Positions 21,937 through 33,612 of a stretch of 64,000 nt of DNA are shown here, piece after piece (the stretch's first letter is position 1; every line of letters starts with the position of its first letter). The notes below the pieces were generated by a model. The model was not told the origin of the DNA, did no database searches, and worked only from the letters and a program-made list of their open reading frames with translations. The stretch comes from Auricularia sp. M13 (Eukaryota; Basidiomycota; Agaricomycetes; Auriculariales; Auriculariaceae), in NCBI GenBank assembly GCA_037042915.1, contig CM073194.1, positions 3,224,001 through 3,288,000 on the forward strand. Direction: 5' to 3'. Both the position numbers and the translations under genes were made by a program.

Positions 21937-24406
21937 ATGGGCTCCAACCCTCCGCGACCACAGGGCTTCCCCCAGGCCCATCGACGACGGTTTTCGAAAG
22001 ATGCCAGCGGTGTGTGCTGCCTCTGCGGGCGTCGTTGGCCGCGGCGCTGACGGGGATTCGCAGTCGAAGAACACACTCATTTGATGACGGCGGCAGGCAG
22101 CGCCGGCTGGTCGACGCCGCGCCGGTTCTCGCGGGCGTCGTCGGTCTACAGCTTCAACGGCGACGGCAAGTACCCGTCGTCGCCTGCGACGGCGGACATG
22201 CACTCGACGTTCGTGCCCACCGTCGCGCAAGGCGGCCAGTTCGTGCCCGGGCGCGAGTACAACCCAGCCGAGTCGAACGTCGGCCGCGAGCCCGACGACG
22301 CGCTGCACGAGCCCGACCCGCCGGGCTACAAGTACAGGAGCGGGCCGTCCGTGCGCGGCTGCGGAAACGTCATCACAATGGCCGTCCTCGCCGCCGCCAT
22401 CGTCGGGCTCTTCATGGGCTACCCCGTCGCCGACTTTATCTCCAACGGCGGCCTGCGCTCGCTTATAAGCTCGAATATCTTTGTCAACGGCACCGGCCAG
22501 GCCGCCGTGCTTGCGACCATCCCCAAGCTCGTCGACCCCGACACACCGTTAGAGGCGCACACTCGCAAGGGCTTCGATGGCTACGACTACGACATCATCT
22601 TCAGCGACGAGTTCAATGTCGAGGGCCGCACATTCTACCCCGGCGACGACCCGTTCTGGGAGGCCCAGGACATCTGGTACGGCGCGACGAAGGATCTCGA
22701 ATGGTACGACCCTGAGCAGGCCACCACCGTCGACGGCCACCTCCGTCTGCGCTGCGACCAGATCGACCCGGTCATCAACCACAACCTGTCCTACAAGTCT
22801 GCCATGATCACCACCTGGAACAAGTTCTGCTTCACCTCTGGGTACATAGAAGGTAAGCACCATCAAACGAACGTGCGGCGCGTGCAAAGTTTGACTTTGA
22901 CTTTCCGCAGTCTCCGTACAATTGCCGGGCCTGCCGACCACTGCGGGCTACTGGCCTGGCGCATGGCTGCTGGGTAACCTCGGCCGCGCTGGATACGGCG
23001 CTGTGACAGACGGTCTCTGGCCCTACTCGTGCGTAACGGCTCGTCCGTGACCTCCTCTTTGCACTAAATGTCCATTCAGCTACGACTCCTGCGACGTCGG
23101 TGTGATGCCCAACCAGGTGCGGTGCTCCCTCGTCGTGCACAACGCCAAACTCATGTTATGCAGACCAATGCGGAACACACTGAGCCCATCCCCGCGCTCG
23201 GCCCGCTACCCTCGCCCTACGGCCGTCCTGACTTCAACAACGAGCTGTCGTGGCTTCCCGGCCAACGCCTCTCGTGGGTCTTTTCTTCCCTCTCTCTAAT
23301 AGATGCTCATGCACGGCCCGCAGCGCATGCACGTGCAAAGACGAGGACCACCCTGGCCCGTGGTTGGAGAACGAGGGACGCTACCGCGGGCGCGGCTCCC
23401 CCGAAATCGACATCTTCGAGGCGCAAAAGTGCAAGTACCTTGGGCCTGACGCGCACCAATGCGTCTCGCAATCCGCGCAGTTTGCGCCATTCAGCAACAC
23501 GTACCAGTTCAACGAGGCCGGCGTGGAGGTGCACAGCACGGACAAGACGACGCGGAACCCGTACCACGGCTCCGCGCTGCAGCAGAGCGTCAGTTGCACG
23601 ACGCACGTCGAGGACTCGACCATGGGCGACGGCCCCGGCGGCGGCGGCTTTGGCATCTTCGGTACGTTGTCCCTCTTCCCGCTGTGCTTTCTTCTTCAGG
23701 TTCTGACTGGCCTGCAACTTTTTGCATTTATTTTCGATGCAGGATTTGAGTTCTACGCGGATCCGGTCGACCCGAGCAAGAGCTTCATCCACTGGGTCAG
23801 CGACGGCGTGCGCTCGCACTCGGTGTATGGCACGGCCGTAGGGCCCGATCCCTCTGTCGGCGTCGGCCAGCGTCTCGTCGCTGCAGAGCCCATGGTGCGC
23901 GCACTTCATCGTCCTTTCGCGTCCCTTCTGAGCTTTTTTGGCGCGTGATGTAGGCGATCATCCTCAACTTGGCGCTGTCCGACTCGTTCCAGAAGATCGA
24001 CTGGAACGCCATCACCTTCCCGGGCGACTTCCTCGTTGACTACGTCCGCGTATATCAGCGCCGCGGGTCGCCTGAGTCGGCCGCGACGTGCGACCCGCCG
24101 GAGTATCCCACTTCGAAGGTGCGTTGCTTGATTTTGTCGCGATCTCGGGCTATCAGATTGGCTGACACGTGTTGGGTTTGCAGTACATCCAGGACCATAT
24201 TGACGCCTACATGAGTGAGTCTTCGTCCTTTTCTTTGTGACCTCGCGCTGACCGCTACTGCTAGATCCGAACTTGAGCATGTGGAGTCAGACAAGCTACC
24301 CCCTGCCAAAGAATAAATGGGTGCGCACTCTCGGTCGCTCCCCTCGTATCTTTCAATTTTAACGTTTTCTTCTCGACTGGCGCAGAGAAATCCCGGAGCA
24401 TGCTAG
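21937..24406 (+). CDS. SKN1: GH16-type beta-glucan synthesis protein, KRE6/SKN1 family
   Basis: Type II membrane protein of the KRE6/SKN1 family, needed for beta-1,6-glucan assembly in the fungal wall. Eleven exons (21937-22009, 22064-22852, 22911-23028, 23080-23116, 23164-23273, 23324-23661, 23743-23894, 23954-24118, 24184-24214, 24265-24320, 24386-24406) give 629 residues, all phases consistent. Layout: a disordered cytosolic N-terminus of about 125 residues, a TM segment near 127-150 ([20 protein letters not shown]), then a lumenal GH16-like domain with [27 protein letters not shown] and the catalytic-type signature SPEIDIFEA (Glu403, Asp405, Glu408 approximately), ending with [20 protein letters not shown]. 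The first exon was placed upstream because the intron at 22010-22063 restores an ATG-started reading frame. The last exons are very short (7-19 codons), as often seen in basidiomycete homologues. Confidence 0.92.
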
Positions 24407-25523
24407 AGTGCATCTTCTGCTTACGCTTACACTTGCTGCTCAATCTACCGACACGTTGGACATTGAGCTGTTCGATACTTTGGACCCCCTTGCGACCTTG
24501 CGACAATAGGAGACGCTCTTTGGATCTACCAGTGCGATACAGTACCAGTATAACTTATGTCGATTGAAGTCCTTACGCGCCGTTTTACTAAATAATTGTT
24601 GCAACACTACCTGCTCAGTGTCCTGATGGCTATCGACTTCAGCGAAGTTCAGCATCTTCATAGCTTGTTGGGAACAACCTGCTGGCGGTTTCCTTCAGGG
24701 GCTGTTCAACGGACAAGTTGCGCGCGCTTGGGGCTTAAGCACGGTGACCGAGATGCTGATTAAATAGCATACGGCAGCGCTGCTTGCTACGTAGTGACTG
24801 CCGGGCCCGCTACGAAGAACCGCGGGCAAACCGGCGCGCAGGTGTGCACCGCAGACGAGGTTCTTGTAAGGAACTTGCTCAGATCATCCTTACCAAGGTG
24901 CGCTCAAATCAGGACTCGTGCAATAGCTGACCAGACGCTTCCTCCGCAGGAGATGCACTCTTCATCAGATCTCAACTCAGGTGTAGCAGCTGCGCACGAG
25001 TTGATCGACATGTAGAGACCCCCCGCATTGTCGGCGCCGCCAGACTCATCAACCCACCCTTGAGGCGCGTCACAGTAAAGATCGTACTGTTGTGTCTCCC
25101 CTGGTGCGAAGACTCCTCGTCTACTCCGAGCAAATCCCTGGTGAGTGCCCGCACAGGTCACTGATACTGCGCTCCTCTTCCATGCATGCTGTCGGCCTCG
25201 ATTCGGATCGGTTCTGGCGGGCCCGCTACACAGGAACCACAAAGGGCCGTCCGAGAGCGCCCGGGAGCACCATCCCTAGCGACGTATCGCCGTAGCGTCC
25301 TTCGTCGGAAGGCTGTTCTTTCCAGCAAGTTGAAATAAGACTTCATCGTGCGTTCTCAGGTGTCTCGCTAGGAAAGGGTCAGTGTGATACACCCTTCTCA
25401 GTCTGTGCTCAGCAGGTCGCAGCAGGTCAAGCTGCACAGATCTCAGGCAGTCTTTGTGGCTTATAAAGACGGGGTGTCTTCCAACGACTGTCACCTGTCC
25501 TCTCTAGGCCGCACGAGTGCAGA
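24407..25523. other. gene-free stretch with downstream promoter
   Basis: 3' flank of the KRE6/SKN1 gene and promoter region of the membrane protein gene. Several ORFs of 60-112 codons look accidental. Confidence 0.5.
25462..25468 (+). promoter_or_regulatory. TATA box of the membrane protein gene
   Basis: TATAAAG, 56 bp upstream of the ATG at 25524. Confidence 0.55.
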
Positions 25524-26679
25524 ATGTGGCGAATATTGGGTGTTTTGATTACGGCCCTCCCAATGATCGCGCGATGCCAGGAGAACATAACCCTGGAGGA
25601 AAACGACCCGAGACGTACGTTACATAACTTGCCCGCACTATTAATGCTCCTTACCACGAGTCAGTCCTTTATCTTCCGCCCAAAAGCTACTGGAAACCGA
25701 ATAGAAATCCACAGCCTGGCCCGAATGGAACGTCGATATCCGACTATTATCACGGTGGGGGCTATATTTCGATTGGCCTGGCAGGCGCGTCGGTGACCCT
25801 GACGTTCAATGGTAAATACTGCGGATTAAACTGTGAGCAACACTTTCGATATCTCATGCGATTTATCAGGATCATATATCGCGTACTACTCGGACATAGA
25901 CCCGAAGCACGGTCGCATGGAGGTACATAGAGTCACTCTCCAGCTCGATATCACTGAGCCGCGCAGATTGACCTAGACGGTAACACGACCGACATCACGA
26001 CTCACAGTGGTCTTTCTTGGGGAACGCCGCAGTTGAAGCTATTCGAGGCTCATGTCGATCCGAACGTAGCGAATCACAAAATTGTGTTGACAAACAATGA
26101 TAACAAGATTATGGCCCTTGATTACTTCCTGTCAGTGCTTTCCTGTTCAATTCTAACACAACACTTACTTGCCGTAAAGCTACACTCCAGCGTCTCCGAC
26201 AACGTGAGGACTGACTTGTTGAATCAGTTAAGCGGATATTGATTGACCACAGGGCGAAGCACTCAGTCATCTCTTCGCTGACGTTGGTATCGCCGACCGC
26301 TGGTGGACCCACCATCGAGTCGAAAATATCAACCGGACGCGCACTCTCAACGCTGACAATTGTTCTCATAACCCTCCTCTCGATCACGACTCTGTTACTC
26401 ACTGGAATCGGTGTTCGTCGCTTCCGCACGGTCCGGCGCCAGGCTAGTAGCAGAGAACCTGTAGCCGGGACAACTGGGCGAGATGAGCGCCAGTTTGGCG
26501 TCGTTGATGCCGGTGCTGTTTTGCCAACTGCGACGGCTCCAGGCACTAGGAGCGAAAGTGCGAGATCGCCGACTACGTTCCACCAGCTGTGCAGAACGAT
26601 CTGTCAATTCCCTTGGTCTGCATTGTCGACCTCCTCGAATTCACATCAACCTGATATCAGTACGTATGAAAATCGTTAA
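25524..26679 (+). CDS. single-pass membrane protein with extracellular beta-rich domain
   Basis: Exons 25524-25614, 25665-25811, 25870-25922, 25967-26130, 26180-26203 and 26253-26679 join in frame (about 301 residues). The N-terminus is a signal peptide (MWRILGVLITALPMIARC). An ectodomain of about 160 residues follows, with sequons (NIT, NGT, NTT) and beta-strand character (GGGYISIGLAGASVTLTFNG, SYIAYYSDIDPKHGRM). Then comes one TM helix (LSTLTIVLITLLSITTLLL) and a basic stop-transfer (VRRFRTVRR) before a disordered cytosolic tail. Many basidiomycete surface proteins share this signal-ectodomain-TM plan, with ectodomains resembling carbohydrate-binding folds; the ligand is unknown. A GTACGT at 26,660 could be a further donor, so the last residues are uncertain. 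Exon 5 is only 24 nt. Confidence 0.65.
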
Positions 26680-27002
26680 AGCTTCCAGCAGTTGATACTG
26701 ACCTAATATTGAGGGCCATTGGCGGACAGCTCCTGCCGCTCTCCTCCTTCATATTCCGAAGCGCATATCACATTTTGAAATCTAAAAACCTACCATCGGC
26801 CGTGCACAGTTCAGAGAGATTACTCTATGCAGCTGTCGCTGCCCTTTGAACGTGACGATGCATAGCATATGTTCGGATAACTCAAACGAATGGTAGTCGA
26901 GATTTTTCATATATGAACCTCGCCCTTTCATCCGAGTGCAAGCGTATATAATGTCTCGATAATGCGTGTCCCGTCCTACGGGTCGTCACTTCCCGCTCCT
27001 GT

Positions 27003-27106
27003 GCGCTTAGAATTTCGATCTTATGTGATTATTATAGTAAACGCGCGGCGATGAGCGCTTAGAATTTCGATTTTATGTGATTATTATAGTAAACGCGCGG
27101 CGATGA
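27003..27106. repeat. 52-bp tandem duplication
   Basis: Two adjacent 52-bp units (27,003-27,054 and 27,055-27,106) beginning GCGCTTAGAATTTCGAT differ at one base (C versus T). The unit is AT-rich with a TTATGTGATTATTATAG core. It sits between the convergent 3' ends of the membrane protein and F-box genes, so it may duplicate a polyadenylation or terminator region. Near identity means the duplication is recent. Confidence 0.95.
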
Positions 27107-27140
27107 ATAATATCGATGATTTTCTGCGAGGCCACGCTAC

Positions 27141-28922
27141 CTACGGTGTCCCTCCGAGTTTCTGTACCTGGTCACACTCAGGCTCATCCGGGTTCCATCC
27201 GTCAGCGAGCGAAAGGCAGAATTGTCCCACGTCGTCGTGTCCGGGGGCGGATTCGGTGCGAGAAACCCTGAGATTCTCGACCGAGTCGATGAGCAGCCAG
27301 AGGCGGCCCAGGGCGTGTGTGAGCAGCTCTGCGTCCCACACAATCAGCTCATCGAGCTTCCGAGCACTATACGCGAGGCAGAGCCGCATGAAATCGTAAA
27401 CGTCTTCAGGGGCAAGCAGAACGGGCAAGGAGTGAGAACGTGTTAGCAGTGGCCGAAGCTCGAAGGTGCGCAATTTCGGGCACGGGATAGGCGCTTGGAT
27501 GGCCCAAGGGTAGCTGAGAACGCTGAGATTGTCCTCGAGCCCAGTGCGACCGTCCTCGTCGGCGCGAGTTGGGACGTTGTAGATGAGCTGCAGCTGTGTG
27601 ACCCGCGGAAGAGGCGCGAGGTAGTCTGCGAAGTCCGCGACAAAGTGTTCATAGATCGCGAGCCTAACAACGTTTCCCCAGAGCGCGGGATCTGGTAGCT
27701 CGCCCAGCCAGACGTTATCAATGCCCAGGATTCTGCGCCCTGGTCGTACACCGAGATCCTCAATCCTCCAGTAGGCGTCATAATCATCCCGACGAGCCAG
27801 AAAACGCGCCATTGTCAGCGAATAGTCAGTATTGCCGCCGTCGACGAAAAAATTGGGGAACCAATCCTCGATGTAATCGTCGAAGAAGCACCGGACATCG
27901 GGGATTCGCTCGAATTGGAGGTGCTGAAGAAGCCACAGTGGAGAAGTGTCGGCAACTTGGGCCTCTACTCTGAGGTATAACTGCTTCAAGTGTAGCGGTG
28001 ACAATAGGTCGTATCCTTCCCCGGTACGAGCAGACCACGCCTCATAGGAAATTTCGAGGCGCTCTAGGCGAGAGAAAGACCTTCCAATAGCCTCGATATC
28101 ATACTCGTAGACGTTGTCCGTAGGTTCCCAGGCGAGTTGTCTCACTCCGGAAAAGGCGGCACAGCGCGGACGAGAGATCTCAATGTCGCCGTTGATAAAG
28201 ACACGCCAGAGTCTAGGGGCTTCTCCAGCAAAGAGATTGGGCGGGATGGTAAAGCCGGGCGTAACTCTATCCTCGAAGTCGTTGGGACTGGAGCTCGAGA
28301 TGCCAGGAGAGAACACAGGGTGAATAGCAGCATCGGTATTTCTGTTGTCGTCCGGCTCGCGATGTGCGTATGATGTCGTTCCGCCCATGAGCAGATGCGA
28401 CCGCTCTCCACCAGCAACGTCCCCCGAATCAGACTCGCTCATGGCATCCTCGGACGAATCATCGACATCCACGTCAGGACGGCCGCAGAATATCGCCAGC
28501 TCGAACTCCTCAAGCATCGGCGCAGGAGACCGGAAACTTTTGAATATTTTGTTAACGTCGGCACAAGTGAGATCCGTGAAGTGGTTGCTTCCGTCGACGA
28601 CGAGGAGTCGTGTGTGATAGAGATGCTGGTCGATGGCCCGCGCCGTCTGGCGAACCATCCCTGGTGCCCTCCCGTGAAAGGAGACGTAGACGGACACAGG
28701 AAGGCGCCCGGCCCGCTCGAGCTGGGCCAACAATGCACCGGGGACACGACCGTAAGATGCGATGCACGTCCAGAGCTTGGCACGCGAAGACAAGGAGCTC
28801 GCGCGCCAGTGGCGACAGGTATGCGACGTGTACAGACGGCCTTTGAATTGCAACTCGGCGAAGATCTCGCTCAGCAGCTCTGTCGGGAAGCTTGCTACGC
28901 GGCTTGTTTGTGGGTTCTGCAT
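27141..28922 (-). CDS. F-box protein
   Basis: An intronless gene of 593 residues. The N-terminal F-box (about residues 9-50) reads SFPTELLSEIFAELQFKGRLYTSHTCRHWRASSL, here quoted by its start SFPTELLSEIFAEL and the CRHWR core. It matches the basidiomycete F-box that docks SKP1 in SCF ubiquitin ligases. The remaining 540 residues have a loose leucine-rich pattern (LERLEISYEAW, LHLKQLYLRVEA, LRTFELRPLL), as usual for the substrate-binding part. A low-complexity acidic segment lies at about 165-200. Such F-box genes are multicopy in Agaricomycetes; a decayed copy of residues about 195-300 lies at 49,100-49,415. The start was chosen at the first in-frame ATG before the F-box. Confidence 0.8.
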   Translation of the reverse strand: MQNPQTSRVASFPTELLSEIFAELQFKGRLYTSHTCRHWRASSLSSRAKLWTCIASYGRVPGALLAQLERAGRLPVSVYVSFHGRAPGMVRQTARAIDQHLYHTRLLVVDGSNHFTDLTCADVNKIFKSFRSPAPMLEEFELAIFCGRPDVDVDDSSEDAMSESDSGDVAGGERSHLLMGGTTSYAHREPDDNRNTDAAIHPVFSPGISSSSPNDFEDRVTPGFTIPPNLFAGEAPRLWRVFINGDIEISRPRCAAFSGVRQLAWEPTDNVYEYDIEAIGRSFSRLERLEISYEAWSARTGEGYDLLSPLHLKQLYLRVEAQVADTSPLWLLQHLQFERIPDVRCFFDDYIEDWFPNFFVDGGNTDYSLTMARFLARRDDYDAYWRIEDLGVRPGRRILGIDNVWLGELPDPALWGNVVRLAIYEHFVADFADYLAPLPRVTQLQLIYNVPTRADEDGRTGLEDNLSVLSYPWAIQAPIPCPKLRTFELRPLLTRSHSLPVLLAPEDVYDFMRLCLAYSARKLDELIVWDAELLTHALGRLWLLIDSVENLRVSRTESAPGHDDVGQFCLSLADGWNPDEPECDQVQKLGGTP

Positions 28923-29793
28923 GCAGCGGAGCTGTTGCGCATGGTCAGTTGCTGCGTGTATTTGTGACGAGGCTTGAGCATACCCAAATGATTTTGACGG
29001 TATTGAGTGGATGCTCTGGACAGCGAGGGCGCCTGGGAGATGTGGCGGAACCCGCTACTTACGCCTCAAATCGTTTAAGTACTGCTGCTCCATGCCGCTG
29101 GTGAGCTTCTGGTGGCACGTTGTTTCGCGGAACTTGAGCCGGGACATACAAGCGTGGTGGAACCAATCCGAGCTCGCGCTTCGGACAATTGGAATGAATA
29201 ATAAGATTCTGGACCATTCTGTATCTATAGCCCTCTAGTCAAAATATAAAACCAAACGCCATACGTACGTTGGTGAACGGTGCCATGGCTCCTTTCGTCG
29301 GATACGTGGGTTGATTCCTGCAACATGAGATTCAACGACGTCAGGGCGCACCTGCTACCACATAATAATGAAGTTGGCGGTCCAGGCGTGGCACCTTCTA
29401 GACTTCAGTAAGAGGCCACGGTCTTGACCTGAGAGTAAGCTAGATGTACGTGTGATTTGCGAGTCGCGATGTCGAAACGGCACGGCATAACATTTCCGGA
29501 AATCTTCGAGAAAATCGTATTGCTCGCGATGCACAGATCGGGACATCCTTTGGCGTGCGCCACTAACCCAAGGACAGCAATACAGTGAGGGCAGTGGCAC
29601 CGCGGTCTTGCTGGGCGGTCGGGAAGGCACAGTCGTCAAGCATCGACTCGACGTAGCTCTCGACAACGTGCGCATAAGGAGTATGTTGAGTCGCGCGGGC
29701 TGATGATCGTCGACAACTTAAAAACGGCAAGACGGTAATAAATAAATTAACGGGTAAAAGAAAAATGCTCTGATCCTCTGATCCAAGTCTCGA
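28923..29793. other. intergenic between two minus-strand genes
   Basis: Promoter side of the F-box gene and 3' flank of the chitin-binding protein gene. A short plus-strand frame at 29,469-29,588 (MSKRHGITFPEIFEKIVLL...) vaguely resembles the start of an F-box, but it stops after 39 codons and is not called as a gene. Confidence 0.4.
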
Positions 29794-30889
29794 TTAGGCT
29801 TTGTAAATCGAGCAAGGCTCGTACGACTGCCAAACCCTGAACGTAGAACGACACATCCGTTAGCGAACAGCATCTTCGAAATTTAGATGAAACACCATGC
29901 GTACCCGCTGGTATTGTTGTCGGGAAGGTCGCCGACGGTGTTCCACAGCGCCGTATACCGCTTGTTGTCTGCACACAGGCGCCATAAGTACTCCATACAA
30001 GGCTGAACTGGCATGCAGAGCACGTACGGAAGAACACGTTATCTCCCGCGACGTACAGCTTCGCGCTGTCCCATCCCGGCGGCGGCGGGCAGAGGTCCTC
30101 TCCGGTCTCCGGTGGCGGGAAGTCCGGGTCGATCGCAGTGGGGGTCGGCGTCGACGTCGACGTTGTCACGGTCGCATCCGTCGCCGTCGGCGTGATAGTT
30201 ATGACGGTGGACCATGGGTACGGCGGGCACGGTGCCTTGGGCGCGCCCGGCGGCTTGCCGTAGTTGCAATCGCGCTCCTCCCAGATGGTCGTCACAATCG
30301 GCTCGCCGGCCGACGTGGTTGGCGTCGACGCGCCGCTATCCGACACGGTAGAAGAATCGATGACGGGGGTCGTCGTCGCGGTCTCGGTCGGCGTGATAGT
30401 GACGACGGTCGACCACGGGTACGGCGGGCACGGCGCCTTGGGCGCGCCGGGCGGCTTGCCGTAGTTGCAGTCGCGCTCCTCCCAGATAGTCGTCACGATG
30501 GGCTGCACGGTGGACGCCGTGCACGTAGCGGTCACCGGTGGCTCAGTTTCAGTCTCAGTGGCAGTGGCAGTATCCGTCTCCGAGGCAGTCTCGTCAGCGT
30601 CAGGCTCCGTCTCCGTCGCTGTCTCCGACGCAGTCGGTTCCGCCGCGGGCTCCGTCTCCGACACAGTGAGCGTCGGCTCTGCAAGGCCGCCAGTCGCGGA
30701 GAGCGTCACAGTCTCCGTATGCGGGTACTTCGGGCAAGGCGCCATGGGCGCGCCGGGCGGCTTGCCGTAGTTGCAGTCGCGCCAGGTCACTATGGTCGTA
30801 ACCACGGGCTCGTCCGCCTCGCGCGGGACCATGGGCGCGGCACTCGCCAGCAGCGCAATAGCGAGCGTCACAAAAGGCAGCGAAAGCAT
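29794..30889 (-). CDS. secreted protein with three Cys-rich repeats and a CBM5/12-like domain
   Basis: Exons 30889-30028, 29968-29905 and 29836-29794 give 322 residues in frame. There is a signal peptide (MLSLPFVTLAIALLASAAP). Three copies of a roughly 36-residue cassette, with core RDCNYGKPPGAPKAPCP and a following Tyr-Pro and TVTIT strand, lie at about residues 28-64, 130-167 and 197-233. They are separated by Thr/Ser/Glu/Pro linkers that should be O-glycosylated. The C-terminus (about 270-322) reads GWDSAKLYVAGDNVFFHNKR...LWNTVGDLP...VWQSYEPC, which matches the short CBM5/12 chitin-binding fold (W-D-x3-Y-x2-G-D, aromatic pair). That domain only appears after splicing the two introns. The cassette is not a domain I recognise. 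Cassettes 2 and 3 are almost identical in DNA, so they duplicated recently or are kept alike by conversion. Confidence 0.78.
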
Positions 30890-31777
30890 GGCTGGAGAAT
30901 GAATGGATATAAGCGAAAGAAATGAATAAAATGCGCGAAGAGGGAAGAGAACAAACGAGTGACCACGAGGATCATGTTACCTTTATATAGCGCACTGGCA
31001 CCGACCTGGGCAAGCGCTCGGAGGTGAATTACATCAGCCCAAGATTTGCACTGTGACACTGGATTCAGTGGGAGGAATCGCAGACTGCGGGCTCAGGCAC
31101 CCAGACTTCAGATGGTCATGGTTGCCATGGATTGGTGCCAAACAGCTGCTTTATGTCGAGGCTCAAGCTGAGCGCTGAGCGCGGCGCGCCACCCATGCGT
31201 GTCCGTAGAATGCAATCGGCACGACGGCCCCGAGATCCGCAGCAAGCGGATGCTGCACAGAATTGCGGCCAGATCAATTTCTGCGTTGGCAATGGCTTCA
31301 TTATGATAGACTGTCCCATACCTGATAAAGTAAGAATAGGAGGAACCAAGGAACCAGGAAATACGGGTCCGAAATTGCGAATAGGAAGGAGGGCAGACAC
31401 GGTTTCGAGCGGCGATTGAAAAACGACTTCCTCGTCCCCTATCCTCCTAACTTCGAATAATCGACTGGGACCTCTGATTGGAGCGAATAGCTGAAGTTTG
31501 TAGACCCTGCAATGAGTCACAATAAAGCGAAGTGTATATGGCATCGTATCTGTCATATCCTAGCTAGTTTACATACACAGGAAACTTTTTTTTTGTAATT
31601 TCTGTACATTTTCTGCTGTTTTTGTTGGTTTCATGATCCATGCAGATTTATTTCATAAATACCCAAAGGATGCGCGACCTATCCTACTGTAGATCTAGCG
31701 GTCTGTCTGTCTACCTAACGTACACACGCAGCAGCTGTACAAAAGTGTCCCGAGACGATAGCAAGGACAGAGCGTGA
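30890..31777. other. intergenic with promoter of the chitin-binding gene
   Basis: Holds the TATA box at 30,981-30,987 and, at the right end, the 3' UTR of PP1 copy 1 with an AATAAA on the minus strand near 31,648. A 146-codon minus-strand ORF (31,116-31,556) has no family character and is not called. Confidence 0.5.
30981..30987 (-). promoter_or_regulatory. TATA box of the chitin-binding protein gene
   Basis: TATAAAG on the minus strand within TATATAAAG, 92 bp upstream of the ATG at 30889. Confidence 0.55.
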
Positions 31778-33054
<1,277 letters not shown>

Positions 33055-33612
33055 AGTATAGAATTACACCGTCTCCGTCTCTCGTCAACTGGTCGTCGCT
33101 GCCAAGTGCGTGTCAGCACTCGGCTTGCGAACTCGCAGCGTCTTACAATCTCCGTGCCAAGAAATTAATACAGACAACAAATGCCAGACAGGAATCTGCA
33201 ATGGGTATCACAGAGCGCAATGGACGGAAACCAGCGTGCGCGGGTCGAATGAGTCAACAACGGGCGCCTCGAATGATACTCCGACGATGGCTCTCCTTCT
33301 TCAGTTCAAGCCGGTCGCACCACCTTCAACCACGACCACCCATCAGACCGTGCGCATCGACTTGGATGGCGAAAAATAACCGTATATAGGGCATAAGCTG
33401 AATCTTGAGATTAATGCTGTGACTCAAATACAATCCAAGAGGCATTTTTGCCTTTCCTTGAACCTCACAAATTGAACCTCCAGACCAACCGACATACTAT
33501 ACCGATCCTACGACTTTGCGGGGGTAAGTTCGACCTTTTCAAGAACACGGAAAGAAGGCAGGGAATCTTCTCTCATTCTGGCCAGACTTCTCATGAACGT
33601 GCAGGTACTGAT
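33055..33612. other. spacer between PP1 copy 1 and P450 copy 1
   Basis: A 558-bp promoter or 3' region. No gene and no clear TATA box were seen. The matching spacer of the second pair is longer (964 bp). Confidence 0.5.

Noticed and set aside
29469-29588. Short F-box-like frame (MSKRHGITFPEIFEK)
   Set aside because: Only 39 codons before a stop, no continuation by splicing, and resemblance limited to about ten residues.
31116-31556. 146-codon minus-strand ORF between the chitin-binding gene and PP1 copy 1
   Set aside because: No signal peptide, domain or splice partner; position and composition fit a random frame.
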